Below, in pieces: positions 27,351 through 35,189 of a stretch of DNA of 64,000 bases (position 1 is the first letter of the stretch; each line of letters starts with the position of its first letter). The translations under genes were made by a program, and so were the position numbers. The DNA lies in the NCBI RefSeq assembly GCF_013373365.1, contig NZ_CP035925.1, positions 806,001-870,000 of the forward strand, in the 5' to 3' direction. The notes under the pieces are model-generated. The model was not told where the DNA came from, made no database searches, and saw nothing but the letters and a program-made list of their open reading frames with translations. The stretch is from Lentibacillus sp. CBA3610 (lineage in GTDB: Bacteria; Bacillota; Bacilli; Bacillales; Amphibacillaceae).

Positions 27351-29204
27351 TTGAGTACAGTAGCTTCTCAAAAAAGGGGTTTCGGTGCTGTTCTGTGGGA
27401 TTATTTAACGACTGTCGACCATAAGAAAATTGCTCATTTATACTTGTTCGGCGGCGGATTTTTCTTCCTGCTCGGCGGGCTCGAAGCCATGATTATCCGT
27501 ATACAATTAGCTGTACCTGAAAATGACTTTGTCAGTGCAGGTTTCTATAATGAACTTTTGACAATGCATGGAACAACAATGATATTTCTTGCAGCCATGC
27601 CATTGCTTTTTGCCTTAATGAATGCAGTCGTCCCGCTGCAAATCGGGGCCAGGGATGTTGCTTTTCCTTTTCTGAATTCATTAGGATTTTGGTTGTTTTT
27701 ATTCGGTGGTCTCATCCTGAACTTGAGCTGGTTTTTGGAAGGAGCCCCCGATGCAGGCTGGACTGCGTACGCACCACTGTCGGTAACGTCACCGGGTCAT
27801 GGCGTTGACTTCTATGTTATCGGGCTGCAGATAGCCGGGGCAGGTACACTTATAGCGGGGATTAACTTTCTCGTAACGATCATCAACATGCGTGCTCCAG
27901 GTATGACATATATGCGCATGCCGCTGTTTACATGGACAACATTTGTAACAAGCGTATTGATCTTATTTGCTTTTCCGGCGTTGACAATAGGACTGTTCCT
28001 GCTAATGTTTGACCGCATGTTTGGTTCAGCCTTTTTCGATGTCGGGCTGGGTGGTAACTCCATTATCTGGCAGCACTTATTCTGGATATTTGGACACCCG
28101 GAAGTTTATATTTTGATCCTCCCGGCATTCGGGATATTCAGTGAGATATTTGCAACGTTTTCAAGAAAACGCCTGTTTGGTTACACAGCCATGGTGTTTG
28201 CCACCATACTGATTGCCTTTTTCGGATTTATGGTTTGGGCACACCACATGTTTACAGTCGGTTTAGGTCCTGTGGCCAACTCCATTTTTGCTATCGCTAC
28301 GATGGCGATCGCAGTACCTACAGGTATAAAAATATTTAACTGGCTTGCAACGATGTGGGGTGGACGAATCACCATCAATACATCGATGCTTTGGGCATTA
28401 GGGTTTATCCCTTCGTTTACAATTGGTGGTATGACAGGTGTTATGGTTGCAGCGGTTGTAGCTGACTATCAGTATCATGATACCTATTTCGTTGTTGCCC
28501 ACTTTCACTACGTTATTGTTGGTGGTGTGGTATTTGGAATTCTGGCAGGCTTACATTATTGGTGGCCGAAAATGTTCGGGCGTGTTCTGCATGAAGGCAT
28601 GGGTAAGCTGACGTTCTGGACATTTTTCATCGGTTTCCACTTAACATTCTTTATCCAGCATTTCCTTGGTTTAATGGGAATGCCACGTCGTTACTGGGTA
28701 TTTCTGGAAAATCAGGGTTTGGATACAGGTAATATGATTAGTACAATCGGTGCTTTCTTCATGGCATTTGGTGTCGTTGTTATGCTCATCAACGTTGTTT
28801 ATACAGCGCTTAAAGGAGAGAAAGCAGCAGATGACCCATGGGATGGCCGTACACTGGAATGGACGATGGCTTCTCCACCTGCCGAATATAACTTTAAGCA
28901 GGCACCACTCGTTCGTGGTCTGGATCCATTATGGATAGAAAAAACGGAAGGTAAAGGTCAGTTGACACCTGCAGAACCACTGGGCGATATTCATATGCCG
29001 AATGCGTCATTTCTGCCGTTTTTGATGTCCCTTGGCTTATTCATCGCAGGTTTTGGTTTTATTTACCAGGTTGACTATGATTGGGCATACATTTTATTGT
29101 TTGCCGGAATGGCGATGACATTAGGCTGTATGTTAATTAGATCGTTAAAAGACGATCATGGTTATCATATACCAAAAGATGAACTTGAAAGGGAGGCTGA
29201 CTAA
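27351..29204 (+). CDS. ctaD: CtaD, caa3 oxidase subunit I
   Basis: A 617-residue heme-copper oxidase core holding heme a, heme a3 and CuB; it reduces oxygen and pumps protons. Visible features are the heme a ligand in LLTMHGTTMIF, the CuB/Tyr loop WIFGHPEVYILILPAFG, HHMFTVG, and HFHYVIVGGVVFG with the a3 and a ligands. GHPEVYI marks a type A1 proton-pumping oxidase. TTG at 27351 follows AAAGGGAGGT. The C-terminal extension beyond the twelfth helix matches other Bacillus caa3 subunits. Confidence 0.97.
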   Translation: MSTVASQKRGFGAVLWDYLTTVDHKKIAHLYLFGGGFFFLLGGLEAMIIRIQLAVPENDFVSAGFYNELLTMHGTTMIFLAAMPLLFALMNAVVPLQIGARDVAFPFLNSLGFWLFLFGGLILNLSWFLEGAPDAGWTAYAPLSVTSPGHGVDFYVIGLQIAGAGTLIAGINFLVTIINMRAPGMTYMRMPLFTWTTFVTSVLILFAFPALTIGLFLLMFDRMFGSAFFDVGLGGNSIIWQHLFWIFGHPEVYILILPAFGIFSEIFATFSRKRLFGYTAMVFATILIAFFGFMVWAHHMFTVGLGPVANSIFAIATMAIAVPTGIKIFNWLATMWGGRITINTSMLWALGFIPSFTIGGMTGVMVAAVVADYQYHDTYFVVAHFHYVIVGGVVFGILAGLHYWWPKMFGRVLHEGMGKLTFWTFFIGFHLTFFIQHFLGLMGMPRRYWVFLENQGLDTGNMISTIGAFFMAFGVVVMLINVVYTALKGEKAADDPWDGRTLEWTMASPPAEYNFKQAPLVRGLDPLWIEKTEGKGQLTPAEPLGDIHMPNASFLPFLMSLGLFIAGFGFIYQVDYDWAYILLFAGMAMTLGCMLIRSLKDDHGYHIPKDELEREAD

Positions 29205-29205
29205 T

Positions 29206-29829
29206 ATGAGTCATGATCATTCCTTGAATCCGGAAACGATGCCGAACGAACCGGAAAAGGCCACCGAGGAAGGCAAAAATAAATTTCTGGGTTTCTGGTT
29301 TTTCCTGGGCGGAGAAACAGTGCTTTTCGCTTGTTTGTTCGGGACATATATTGCATTAAGAAATTCGACGGCTGGCGGTCCGACAGCAAATGAGCTGTTC
29401 GGACTGGAACTGGTCTTCATGATGACGATTTTGCTTTTGACAAGTTCGTTAACAAGCGTTTATGCAATGTATCATATGAAAAATAATGATTTTAAAAAAA
29501 TGCAATTGTGGTTGGGTATAACTGCAATTCTGGGTTTTACTTTTCTGGGATTAGAGATTTATGAGTTCACACACTATATTGTTGACTACGAATTTACATT
29601 CCGGTCATCTGCGTTTGGATCTGCTTTCTATACGTTAGTCGGTTTTCACGGCGGTCACGTTACGTTTGGTCTGGCATGGCTCATCGCCATCATGATCCGT
29701 AATGCGAAACGTGGATTGAATCTTTACAATGCTCCTAAGTTTTATACATGGAGTTTATACTGGCACTTTATTGATGTCATTTGGGTATTTATTTTCACAG
29801 TTGTATATCTGATGGGAAAGGTGGGTTAA
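29206..29829 (+). CDS. ctaE: CtaE, caa3 oxidase subunit III
   Basis: A 207-residue subunit with five helices that stabilises the oxidase core. It reads FWFFLGGETVLFACLFGTYI near the N-terminus and FHGGHVTFGLAWLIAIM and YWHFIDVIWVFIFTVVYL in the second half, the subunit III signatures. ATG at 29206 follows AAAGGGAGGCTGAC; the longer in-frame start overlaps ctaD. It begins two bases after the ctaD stop, so translation is coupled. Confidence 0.96.
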   Translation: MSHDHSLNPETMPNEPEKATEEGKNKFLGFWFFLGGETVLFACLFGTYIALRNSTAGGPTANELFGLELVFMMTILLLTSSLTSVYAMYHMKNNDFKKMQLWLGITAILGFTFLGLEIYEFTHYIVDYEFTFRSSAFGSAFYTLVGFHGGHVTFGLAWLIAIMIRNAKRGLNLYNAPKFYTWSLYWHFIDVIWVFIFTVVYLMGKVG

Positions 29830-29832
29830 TCC

Positions 29833-30156
29833 ATGGCAGAGAACACCAATTCCAATGAAACAAATACATTTCAGAAACAAAAGAATAAAGAAGAAATGCA
29901 AAAACAACTGATTACGTTTGCGTTAATGATCCTGTTTACGATTATAGCTTTTGCCATTGTCGCAACAGGTGCGATGGAAAGCATGTACGTTATTCCTGTA
30001 CTGTTAATCCTTGCAATTACACAGGTAGGCTTCCAGTTATACTATTTCATGCACATGAAGGATAAAAATCATAATATGCCTGCTGTTATGATGTATGGTG
30101 GCCTATGGGCTGCACTTCTAACATTGGCAGGATTAGGAGTCATTACCTGGTGGTAA
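29833..30156 (+). CDS. ctaF: CtaF, caa3 oxidase subunit IV
   Basis: A 107-residue small subunit with a hydrophilic N-terminus rich in Asn, Gln and Lys, then three hydrophobic helices. The family motif FYLMHMKDK-like is seen as YYFMHMKDKNHNMP. ATG at 29833 follows AAAGGTGGG, three bases after the ctaE stop. A strong terminator follows, ending the ctaB/CDEF transcription unit. Confidence 0.95.
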   Translation: MAENTNSNETNTFQKQKNKEEMQKQLITFALMILFTIIAFAIVATGAMESMYVIPVLLILAITQVGFQLYYFMHMKDKNHNMPAVMMYGGLWAALLTLAGLGVITWW

Positions 30157-30163
30157 TTACCTG

Positions 30164-30196
30164 AAAAAAGATCGGGATTTGTTCCCGGTCTTTTTT
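30164..30196 (+). terminator. Terminator of the ctaCDEF unit
   Basis: A stem AAAAAAGATCGGGA / TCCCGGTCTTTTTT with a five-base loop. Confidence 0.88.
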
Positions 30197-30338
30197 ACAC
30201 TTTAAGACTTTGATAACCTTTCATTTCCCTTCAAAAGCACTTGTTTTTAAATTGTCACATTATGACTGTGTGTCTTACCGAAAAATACGTTATAATATGA
30301 TGTACTATATAATACATCCGTATATGGAGTGAGTTTGT

Positions 30339-31250
30339 ATGTGGCTCGAACTGCAAATATTTGGTTTCCGCGCACTATGGAGTCCCTATTTTCTATTATT
30401 TGTCCTGGGACTTGCCTTATTATATTTCTTAATTACCGGTCCGCTTCGCCATAAATTTGGCGGTGAAGGTCAAGCGAAACCATCCTGGGCCCAGCAGTTC
30501 TTTTTCTATGGGGGCTTGCTGCTGTTATACGCTGTGAAGGGCGCCCCGGTTGATTTGTTATCCCATATAATGCTGACGGCTCATATGATTCAAATGGCCA
30601 TTTACTATATTGTTTTTCCGATTTTCATTATAAAAGGTATCCCAACCTGGTTATGGGAGAAGATTGTCTATCGGCCGGTTGTTAAACCTGTTTTAAAATT
30701 TCTCTCAATACCTTTAATTTCATTATTGTTATTTAATGTACTATTTTCACTTTATCATCTGCCGGTTGTATTTGATTTCTCAAAAACATCACAATTAGCA
30801 CACACCTCAATATCGCTGATCATTTTAGTGGCAGCATTTATTGTGTGGTGGCCAATCATGTCGCCATTAAAAGAATTTGATCGTATGTCACCTTTAGGGA
30901 AAATATTTTATATATTTGCTAATGGCGTCTTAATAACGCCTGCATGTGTCTTGATTATTTTTGCTGATACAACCGTTTATGCTGCTTATACACAGGATGG
31001 TGCATGGCTTCAGGCAATGGCATTGTGTGTTCCAACAGGCGTATTGCAAGGACTGACACCTGCTATTTCCGGTCCGGAGATGTTTTCACCTATGTCACCG
31101 CTGGAAGACCAGCAATTAGGCGGTATTTTTATGAAGATAATGCAGGAAATCACCTATGGAATTGTGTTGGCAAGAGTTTTCTTTAAGTGGTTTACAAGGG
31201 AATCCTTTAAGGTGGATCCATTGCCGGCAAATGCTGGTGAGCAAGGATAA
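30339..31250 (+). CDS. ctaG: CtaG, caa3 oxidase assembly factor
   Basis: A 303-residue membrane protein of the CtaG/Cox11-unrelated (CtaG_bac) family, needed in B. subtilis for active caa3 oxidase, probably for CuA or CuB assembly. Seven hydrophobic segments are apparent. Histidine- and Met-bearing stretches such as SHIMLTAHMIQMAIYYIVFP, SLYHLP and PEMFSPMSPLEDQQLGG match the family. ATG at 30339 follows GGAGTGAG. TATAAT at 30291-30296 may be the -10 of its own promoter, though the -35 is poor. A terminator follows. Confidence 0.93.
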   Translation: MWLELQIFGFRALWSPYFLLFVLGLALLYFLITGPLRHKFGGEGQAKPSWAQQFFFYGGLLLLYAVKGAPVDLLSHIMLTAHMIQMAIYYIVFPIFIIKGIPTWLWEKIVYRPVVKPVLKFLSIPLISLLLFNVLFSLYHLPVVFDFSKTSQLAHTSISLIILVAAFIVWWPIMSPLKEFDRMSPLGKIFYIFANGVLITPACVLIIFADTTVYAAYTQDGAWLQAMALCVPTGVLQGLTPAISGPEMFSPMSPLEDQQLGGIFMKIMQEITYGIVLARVFFKWFTRESFKVDPLPANAGEQG

Positions 31251-31254
31251 AAGC

Positions 31255-31285
31255 AAAACAGGGACTTCTTGGATCCCTGTTTTAA
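31255..31285 (+). terminator. Terminator of ctaG
   Basis: A stem AAAACAGGGA / TCCCTGTTTT with a nine-base loop, starting four bases after the ctaG stop. Confidence 0.85.
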
Positions 31286-31379
31286 AATAACGTGATTTAT
31301 CATAATTATGGTTTAGATAACGTGTATCGATTAACCGATACAGACCAGTTTCTGAAGTAAAGAAAGGGATTGTTCACAT

Positions 31380-31835
31380 ATGCCGATTTTACCGACAATA
31401 AGTACGGTATTCATCGTAATAAGTGCCATCCTGGTTGCTGTCGGATGGCGCCTGATTGTTAAAGGAAAAGCAAAAGCCCATAAAAAAACAATGATCTCTG
31501 CTGCTATCAGTGCATTATTATTTTTTATCATTTATGTATCCAGGACAGTCTTCATTGGGAATACAAGTTTTGGCGGCCCGGAAGATATTGAAACATACTA
31601 TACCATCTTTTTAATTTTCCATATTATCCTGGCAACAACAGGAGCCATATTCGGTGTTGTGACACTCACATTGGCATTAAAGCGGAAAATAACGATACAC
31701 AGGAAAATTGGTCCGATCACAAGTGTTGTTTGGTTTTTCAGTGCAGCTACCGGCGTTATGGTCTATCTCCTGTTATATATCTTTTATGATCCCGGTGAAA
31801 CGACGAGTATGATTAAAGCAATATTGGGCGGTTAA
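31380..31835 (+). CDS. DUF420 / CtaM-like oxidase assembly protein
   Basis: A 151-residue protein with four predicted helices. His-containing segments AKAHKKTMISAAISALLFFI, FHIILATTGAIFG and TIHRKIGPITSVVWFFSAATG are the DUF420 pattern. The S. aureus member CtaM is required for the heme-A-containing oxidase; B. subtilis YozB is the homologue I recall. Placement right after ctaG strongly suggests a role in caa3 maturation. ATG at 31380 follows AAAGAAAGGG with a long spacing. A terminator follows the stop codon. Confidence 0.82.
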   Translation: MPILPTISTVFIVISAILVAVGWRLIVKGKAKAHKKTMISAAISALLFFIIYVSRTVFIGNTSFGGPEDIETYYTIFLIFHIILATTGAIFGVVTLTLALKRKITIHRKIGPITSVVWFFSAATGVMVYLLLYIFYDPGETTSMIKAILGG

Positions 31836-31840
31836 AGAAA

Positions 31841-31866
31841 AAGTGTGCGGATGCCCGCACACTTTA
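31841..31866. terminator. Terminator shared by the DUF420 gene and the AI-2E transporter gene
   Basis: A stem AAGTGTGCGG / CCCGCACACTT with a two-to-three-base loop between convergent genes; the right end overlaps the AI-2E gene stop. Confidence 0.8.
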
Positions 31867-32970
31867 AATTTTTATATTTAATTTTATAATTCCCGCTTCT
31901 CTTGCCGAATTAAATGCAATCAAAACTAATGGTCCGAGGATAAAGCCGAGCAACCCAAGTAATTTAATGCCTAAAAACATGGCAATCAAGGTAGCAAGTG
32001 GTGAAAGACCGATATGCTGTCCCATTACCTTTGGCTCAACAGTTCTTCGGATCGCCAGCAGTATAATGGCAAGAACAGCCAACTGTATACCAAGCAGTAT
32101 GTCGCCTGCAATGAATGCAAAAACTGCCCATGGCCCGAGCACTGCAATTGATCCGATAATCGGAATGAAATCAATTAACCAAATAATAATCGACATAATG
32201 ATGGCGACATCCGGTGTAAACAGAAGTAATCCGATCAGTGAAACAACAAAAATGATGATACTGACAAGGAACTGCGCTTTGAAAAACCCTAAAATGACAT
32301 CAGCGAGCCTTTTATTCATAAATGAAACTTTTTCCGCAGTCTTTTCTGTCATAAAATTGTAAAGCTTGGATCTGAGTAGTGGCAGTTCGAGCATAAATAA
32401 AAATAAGGCGATTAAATAGACGATAAAACTGATCAAATATTGAGGGATTCCGGCAACAAATTGTGCAATCCGCTCTATCGTAATGGTTTCTGTTAATGTT
32501 TCACTTATTGATGTGAGCTGTGATTCAATTGTATTGGTAACCTGATTATAAAATTCGTCAGGAATGTTTTCGGTATATTGATCAAGATTTGATTCCCATG
32601 TTTCATAAATATTATTTAATTCCGTAACATAGGCAGGAATGTCTTCAACAAAGTTAACGACCTGTGTTACTGCTTTTGTGACAACGAATGTTCCACTGAT
32701 ACCTAAAAAGATCATAAAAAGAAGAAAAACAACGATCACAGATGCCTTTCTATTTATTTTCATTCGTTTCTGAGTAAAGCGGACGAGCGGATTAAGGACC
32801 AAGGCTGTAACTAAAGCAATAACTAAAGGAATGGATATGGGTAATACAAAGAAAAATACGAGCAGAAGGAAAATGGTCAAAAAAATAAGTGTCCATTGGC
32901 GCTTAGTGATCGATCCAAACAAGATAAGTGGATGTCTCCTTTCCTTTATACGCACATAATCATTGAGCAT
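31864..32970 (-). CDS. AI-2E / PerM-type membrane transporter (YtvI-like)
   Basis: A 368-residue protein of the AI-2E transporter superfamily (UPF0118). It has about seven helices: an N-terminal group, a long extracytoplasmic segment of about 90 residues (VEDIPAYVTELNNIYETWES onward) and a C-terminal group with PIIGSIAVLGPW and EPKVMGQHIGLSPLATLIAM. The layout resembles YtvI or other PerM exporters; the substrate is unknown. The ATG at 32970 lacks a ribosome binding site. TTG at 32922 follows AAAGGAGA at a longish spacing and is an alternative giving 352 residues. I recall no such gene at this spot in B. subtilis. Confidence 0.8.
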   Translation of the reverse strand: MLNDYVRIKERRHPLILFGSITKRQWTLIFLTIFLLLVFFFVLPISIPLVIALVTALVLNPLVRFTQKRMKINRKASVIVVFLLFMIFLGISGTFVVTKAVTQVVNFVEDIPAYVTELNNIYETWESNLDQYTENIPDEFYNQVTNTIESQLTSISETLTETITIERIAQFVAGIPQYLISFIVYLIALFLFMLELPLLRSKLYNFMTEKTAEKVSFMNKRLADVILGFFKAQFLVSIIIFVVSLIGLLLFTPDVAIIMSIIIWLIDFIPIIGSIAVLGPWAVFAFIAGDILLGIQLAVLAIILLAIRRTVEPKVMGQHIGLSPLATLIAMFLGIKLLGLLGFILGPLVLIAFNSAREAGIIKLNIKI

Positions 32971-33045
32971 GTATTTAATGAATAGAACTCGTGTCGAAAT
33001 CAGATATCACGTCAGTGCTAGATAAACTTTTCATGAAAAAACCAG

Positions 33046-33082
33046 CCAACTGCTTACTTATCTGTTGAAGCAGTTGGCCTGG
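33046..33082. terminator. Hairpin, probable terminator
   Basis: CCAACTGCTT / AAGCAGTTGG with flanking CCAGC and CCTGG forms a stable stem upstream of the AI-2E gene. It lies where readthrough from yugN-like on the minus strand would arrive. The U-tract is poor. Confidence 0.4.
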
Positions 33083-33117
33083 TAAGAAACAGTTGTTTTA
33101 TCCCTTATCTAACTGGC

Positions 33118-33316
33118 AGTAAGCCCGCACTTCAAGACGTTGGGAAAACCGAAGAAGATAGGCGGGGAATCGAAATTGCCAGTAAATATCAGGCTTTGTT
33201 CGGGCCTGCACAAAGCAGGTTACAAAGGCGAAAGCACAAGACGCAGCGAACTTAGCCTTTGTTCCTGGTTATCAGGTGGGGGAGCAAGTACCACACCACT
33301 GATTGACGTTTCACTT
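33118..33316 (-). repeat. Divergent GTGAAAC-type hairpin repeat with nested module
   Basis: Read on the minus strand it starts ATAAAGTGAAACGTCA, then a stem ATCAGTGGTG / CCCCCACCTGAT with a third stem sequence. Next is the module AACAAAGGCTAAG through CGCCTTTGTAACC and CAGGCCCGAAC (33200-33264). It ends with the GCGGGCTTACTG and CCAGTTAG blocks. It fills most of the 32971-33315 gap and reaches the stop of the YugN-like gene. Confidence 0.7.
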
Positions 33317-33681
33317 TATTTTTTATACTGATCGATATCTTCCTTAACTTTTGTGACCAGATTAGCCGCACGATCCACGAGATTTTCCGGAAAATTCTCC
33401 TGTTCACCGTATTCTACACCATGTGGATAATAATGCTTGCCGAGAAGCGGTGTTTTTAGTTGAATTACTGCATCACCGCGGTCTACATCGCCTTCGATGG
33501 CATACCCCTGAATACGAATATAATATGTAATGTTCGTTTCTTTGGATCCGATTTTATAATCATATGTCACACGTTCATAATCCCATTGGCCTGCACGAAT
33601 GAAAGCGTGATTTCCCATCAGGCGGTCCAATGGTTTTACGTCTACTATTGCTTCTTCAATTCCTGTGTTTTCCAGATACAT
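33316..33681 (-). CDS. ylbA: YugN-like protein, positional equivalent of YlbA
   Basis: A 121-residue soluble protein matching the YugN-like family in size and sequence style (MYLENTGIEEAIVDVKPLD, WDYERVTYDYKI, YYIRIQGYAIEGDVDRGDA, LGKHYYPHGVEY). ATG at 33681 follows GAGGTGG. A GTG nine bases upstream overlaps that site and is not used. It lies before ylbB, where B. subtilis has ylbA of nearly the same length. Function unknown. Confidence 0.68.
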   Translation of the reverse strand: MYLENTGIEEAIVDVKPLDRLMGNHAFIRAGQWDYERVTYDYKIGSKETNITYYIRIQGYAIEGDVDRGDAVIQLKTPLLGKHYYPHGVEYGEQENFPENLVDRAANLVTKVKEDIDQYKK

Positions 33682-33828
33682 TTTATCCACCTCGCAAAAT
33701 TATCCTAACAACTTAATAATAATAAAAAAGTTTTTAACTTGCAATCGAAAAGGATGAAATTCACACGCAATATATTGTCTGATTTGGGAAAGATTAAAAA
33801 TGACTATACTTTATAAGGAGGTAGTGAT

Positions 33829-34257
33829 ATGACAAATGTCCAGGATGTCATGAGTAAAGATATTGCTGTTTGTCGCAAGGAAGATACGCTGCACGAAGCT
33901 GCGTCTAAAATGAAAGAACGAAATGTCGGTGTAATTCCGGTTTGTTCAGAAAATAAAGAGTTGATGGGTGTTATTACTGACCGGGATTTGGTTTTAAGGG
34001 GCTATGCTGAGAAGAAAGCTGATACAACATCAGTACAGGAAGTGATGAGTGACCGGCTGTACCATGCATCTCCCGAGACATCAGTACAGGAAGCAGCTGA
34101 CATGATGGCTCATGAGCAAATACGGCGTGTGCCAATTGTTGAAAATGGAAAACTTGTTGGTATCGTTTCTCTTGGTGACTTGTCACTTGAGGACAAATCA
34201 AACGAAGCAGCCGGAAGTGCGCTTGAGGACATTTCAGAGAGACCCGAGCTGCATTAA
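33829..34257 (+). CDS. ylbB: YlbB, two-CBS-domain protein
   Basis: A 142-residue protein made almost wholly of a CBS pair: the first domain VQDVMSKDIAVCRKEDTLHE to about residue 60 with GVITDRDLVLRG, the second VQEVMSDRLYHASPETSVQE to GIVSLGDLSL. Such stand-alone CBS pairs usually bind adenine nucleotides and act as regulators or metabolic sensors. ATG at 33829 follows AAGGAGGTAG. The C-terminal tail is acidic. Position next to ylbC agrees with B. subtilis. Ligand and partner are unknown. Confidence 0.9.
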   Translation: MTNVQDVMSKDIAVCRKEDTLHEAASKMKERNVGVIPVCSENKELMGVITDRDLVLRGYAEKKADTTSVQEVMSDRLYHASPETSVQEAADMMAHEQIRRVPIVENGKLVGIVSLGDLSLEDKSNEAAGSALEDISERPELH

Positions 34258-34265
34258 TATAGTAT

Positions 34266-34312
34266 AATGAAAGCAACCGTTACTTCGGTTGCTTTCATTA
34301 TGCCTTTTTCCA
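34266..34312 (+). terminator. Terminator of ylbB
   Basis: A 14-base-pair stem AATGAAAGCAACCG / CGGTTGCTTTCATT with a six-base loop, followed by ATGCCTTTTTC. Confidence 0.8.
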
Positions 34313-34385
34313 GACGTTTGTTACTCTGCGTCCGAATCGCTTGAAAGAGAGAAATCTTTTCTACAAAACCAGGAATTTTTGTTAA

Positions 34386-35023
34386 GGCTCTTTTCGTAAT
34401 CTTTGTATTTTTTAACTTCGCAGTTGATATAAACTGCGACACACTGAAAAATTTAAGTGCAATGACACGGGTGCCCCCGTGAGTCTCCTCGGGCATTCGG
34501 TGTGCTCGTCGTGTTGCAAGACTTTTCGGTGAAGCAGCACTCCTCGCAACTCGTAGCGTATTCGGTGGATGTATTGCTCGTCCCTGTGGGGTCTCAGGTT
34601 GGTCACTGTTCCCGCAGGAGTCTCCGCGTATTTCCTACGCTGGTATTGACGGTCGTTCTGCATTTTGAATGTTGAAACTCAAAATAAAGTGTCTAGTGGG
34701 CTTTTTCTCACTAGGATAGAACAGAACACTGAGCTGCGGAAAAATGCGACACTCCTGCGGGAAAGGAACAGTCTGAAGACCCCGCAGCGAGCGCTAAGGA
34801 ACAAAGGCTAAGAACGCCACGTCAATAGCCAACGCCTCCCGAGACCAACATCGTGTTGGCCCGCGAGCGAGGAGGCTGAAGCGTTCCCCGCGGAAAGGGA
34901 GTATTTTTTTCCGAAGCGATGAATCAGTACTCAGTCCCGGTAGAATGGGATGAAGACTTTCCGATAGTTATGTCGCACTTTATGGATTTTGTGGCAAGAA
35001 CCACAGTCTTTTAGAAAACAGCC
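34386..35023. mobile_element. MITE-like repeat, copy D (best-preserved, with perfect 8-bp target duplication)
   Basis: A 638-base element bounded by TTTGTTAA on both sides (34378-34385 and 35024-35031). The left end GGCTCTTTTCGTAATC and the complement of the right end GGCTGTTTTCTAAAAG are imperfect inverted repeats. The two arms are imperfect inverted copies of each other around a CTAGTGGG / CTCACTAG centre (about 34692-34716). The core CTCCTGCGGGAA occurs in both arms in opposite senses. A hairpin module is nested at 34799-34868. No reading frame is supported. Eight-base duplications and GGCTCTTT ends fit mobilisation by ISL3-family transposase. It lies between ylbB and ylbC. Confidence 0.85.
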
Positions 35024-35189
35024 TTTGTTAAAACGTTTTATACACTATGTTATATTAATTCATACTAGCCAATAGAAAATATTATCTGAAAGTCTTGGCC
35101 TTTCTGCTAAATAAAAGCATGTATTGGCCTTTTCATACATACAAATATTTTACATAGCTTTTTAAGATTTAATAGAAGGGGAAGAAAAC

